This document shows, piece after piece, positions 6,647 to 6,760 of a stretch of DNA of 6,760 nt. Every line of letters begins with the position of its first letter. Positions within the stretch are counted from its first letter, which is position 1. Made by a program: the position numbers and the translations under genes. This DNA is from Acidobacteriota bacterium (GTDB taxonomy: Bacteria > Acidobacteriota > Aminicenantia > Aminicenantales > Aminicenantaceae): positions 1 through 6,760 of the forward strand of contig JAUWSR010000215.1 of NCBI GenBank assembly GCA_030609975.1, given 5' to 3'. The notes below the pieces were generated by a model. It saw only the letters and a program-made list of their open reading frames with translations, was not told the origin of the DNA and did no database searches.

Positions 6647-6760
6647 CTGGAAGATGAGTTTGGAAAGGTTGCTGCTCAGTTGCAATTCTGTTGCATTTTG
6701 GTTGAGGTATGAACCCAAGGGGCTACTTGGAATGTCAACCTCAGAAACAACTCGAGTACC
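6644..6760 (-). CDS. Possible C-terminal tail of an unidentified gene
   Basis: A minus-strand frame is open from the window edge to a TAA at 6644-6646, giving 38 residues and no start in view. The sequence is serine- and asparagine-rich and ends in an amphipathic stretch, LQLSSNLSKLIFQ. I do not recognise a family. It runs in the same direction as the kinase operon, 122 bases upstream. Against it, the frame is short, the 11-base regulatory array falls inside it, and an opposite-strand frame is open over the same bases. It may be a real gene end with an overlapping operator, or simply non-coding DNA. Confidence 0.25.
   Translation of the reverse strand, partial: GTRVVSEVDIPSSPLGSYLNQNATELQLSSNLSKLIFQ
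6668..6711 (-). promoter_or_regulatory. Four-unit 11-base direct-repeat array, candidate autoregulatory operator
   Basis: Reading the minus strand, four consecutive 11-base units are CATACCTCAAC (6711-6701), CAAAATGCAAC (6700-6690), AGAATTGCAAC (6689-6679) and TGAGCAGCAAC (6678-6668). All end in KCAAC with no slippage in spacing, and A is preferred at unit positions 3 and 4. Perfect 11-base phasing over 44 bases cannot be due to codons, since 11 is not a multiple of three. This is the architecture bound head-to-tail by PhoB/OmpR-family regulators such as the one encoded in this operon. Four units allow two regulator dimers. The array starts about 147 bases upstream of the kinase ATG. Confidence 0.7.

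Noticed and set aside
6513..6760. Plus-strand frame open from 6513 to the window edge, with an ATG at 6654 that could start a divergent gene.
   Set aside because: There is no properly spaced ribosome binding site (GGAAG abuts the ATG), the frame extends back over the kinase start, and only 35 codons follow the ATG. The visible residues resemble no family I know.

Overview
The window suggests a Gram-negative-type bacterium that exports proteins and senses through the cytoplasmic membrane. The pairing of a secreted TPR plus WD40-like (PD40/TolB-type) propeller protein with a two-component system is common in Acidobacteriota and Aminicenantes-like lineages. That placement is an inference from style, not a marker-based call. 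Base composition is mixed: sampled lines of the left-hand gene are near 62% GC, while sampled lines of the other genes are about 40-52%.

Layout: bases 1-1248 (+) are the C-terminal majority of a DASS/SLC13-family anion transporter, cut by the left edge. After a 176-base convergent gap, everything else reads on the minus strand. In transcription order from the right these are: a possible gene tail at the edge (6760-6644), a regulatory stretch, a 708-residue membrane histidine kinase with a TPR-rich extracytoplasmic domain (6521-4395), an OmpR/PhoB-family response regulator 15 bases downstream (4379-3699), a 102-base regulatory gap, and a 723-residue secreted protein with an N-terminal TPR and twelve propeller-blade motifs (3596-1425).

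The main discovery is a candidate operator. Upstream of the kinase-regulator operon there are four tandem 11-base units that all end in KCAAC on the coding (minus) strand. Upstream of the propeller gene there are two more perfect units and one degenerate unit. The six good units share the pattern NNAANNKCAAC. In both places the last unit sits exactly 21 bases before a -10-like hexamer (TAATCT and TATATT). An 11-base direct-repeat period is what PhoB/OmpR-type regulators bind.

The simplest model is a self-contained sensory system. The kinase senses something outside the membrane through its TPR region and phosphorylates the regulator, which binds the 11-base array to control its own operon and the secreted propeller protein. 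The ligand and the function of the propeller protein cannot be read from the sequence.
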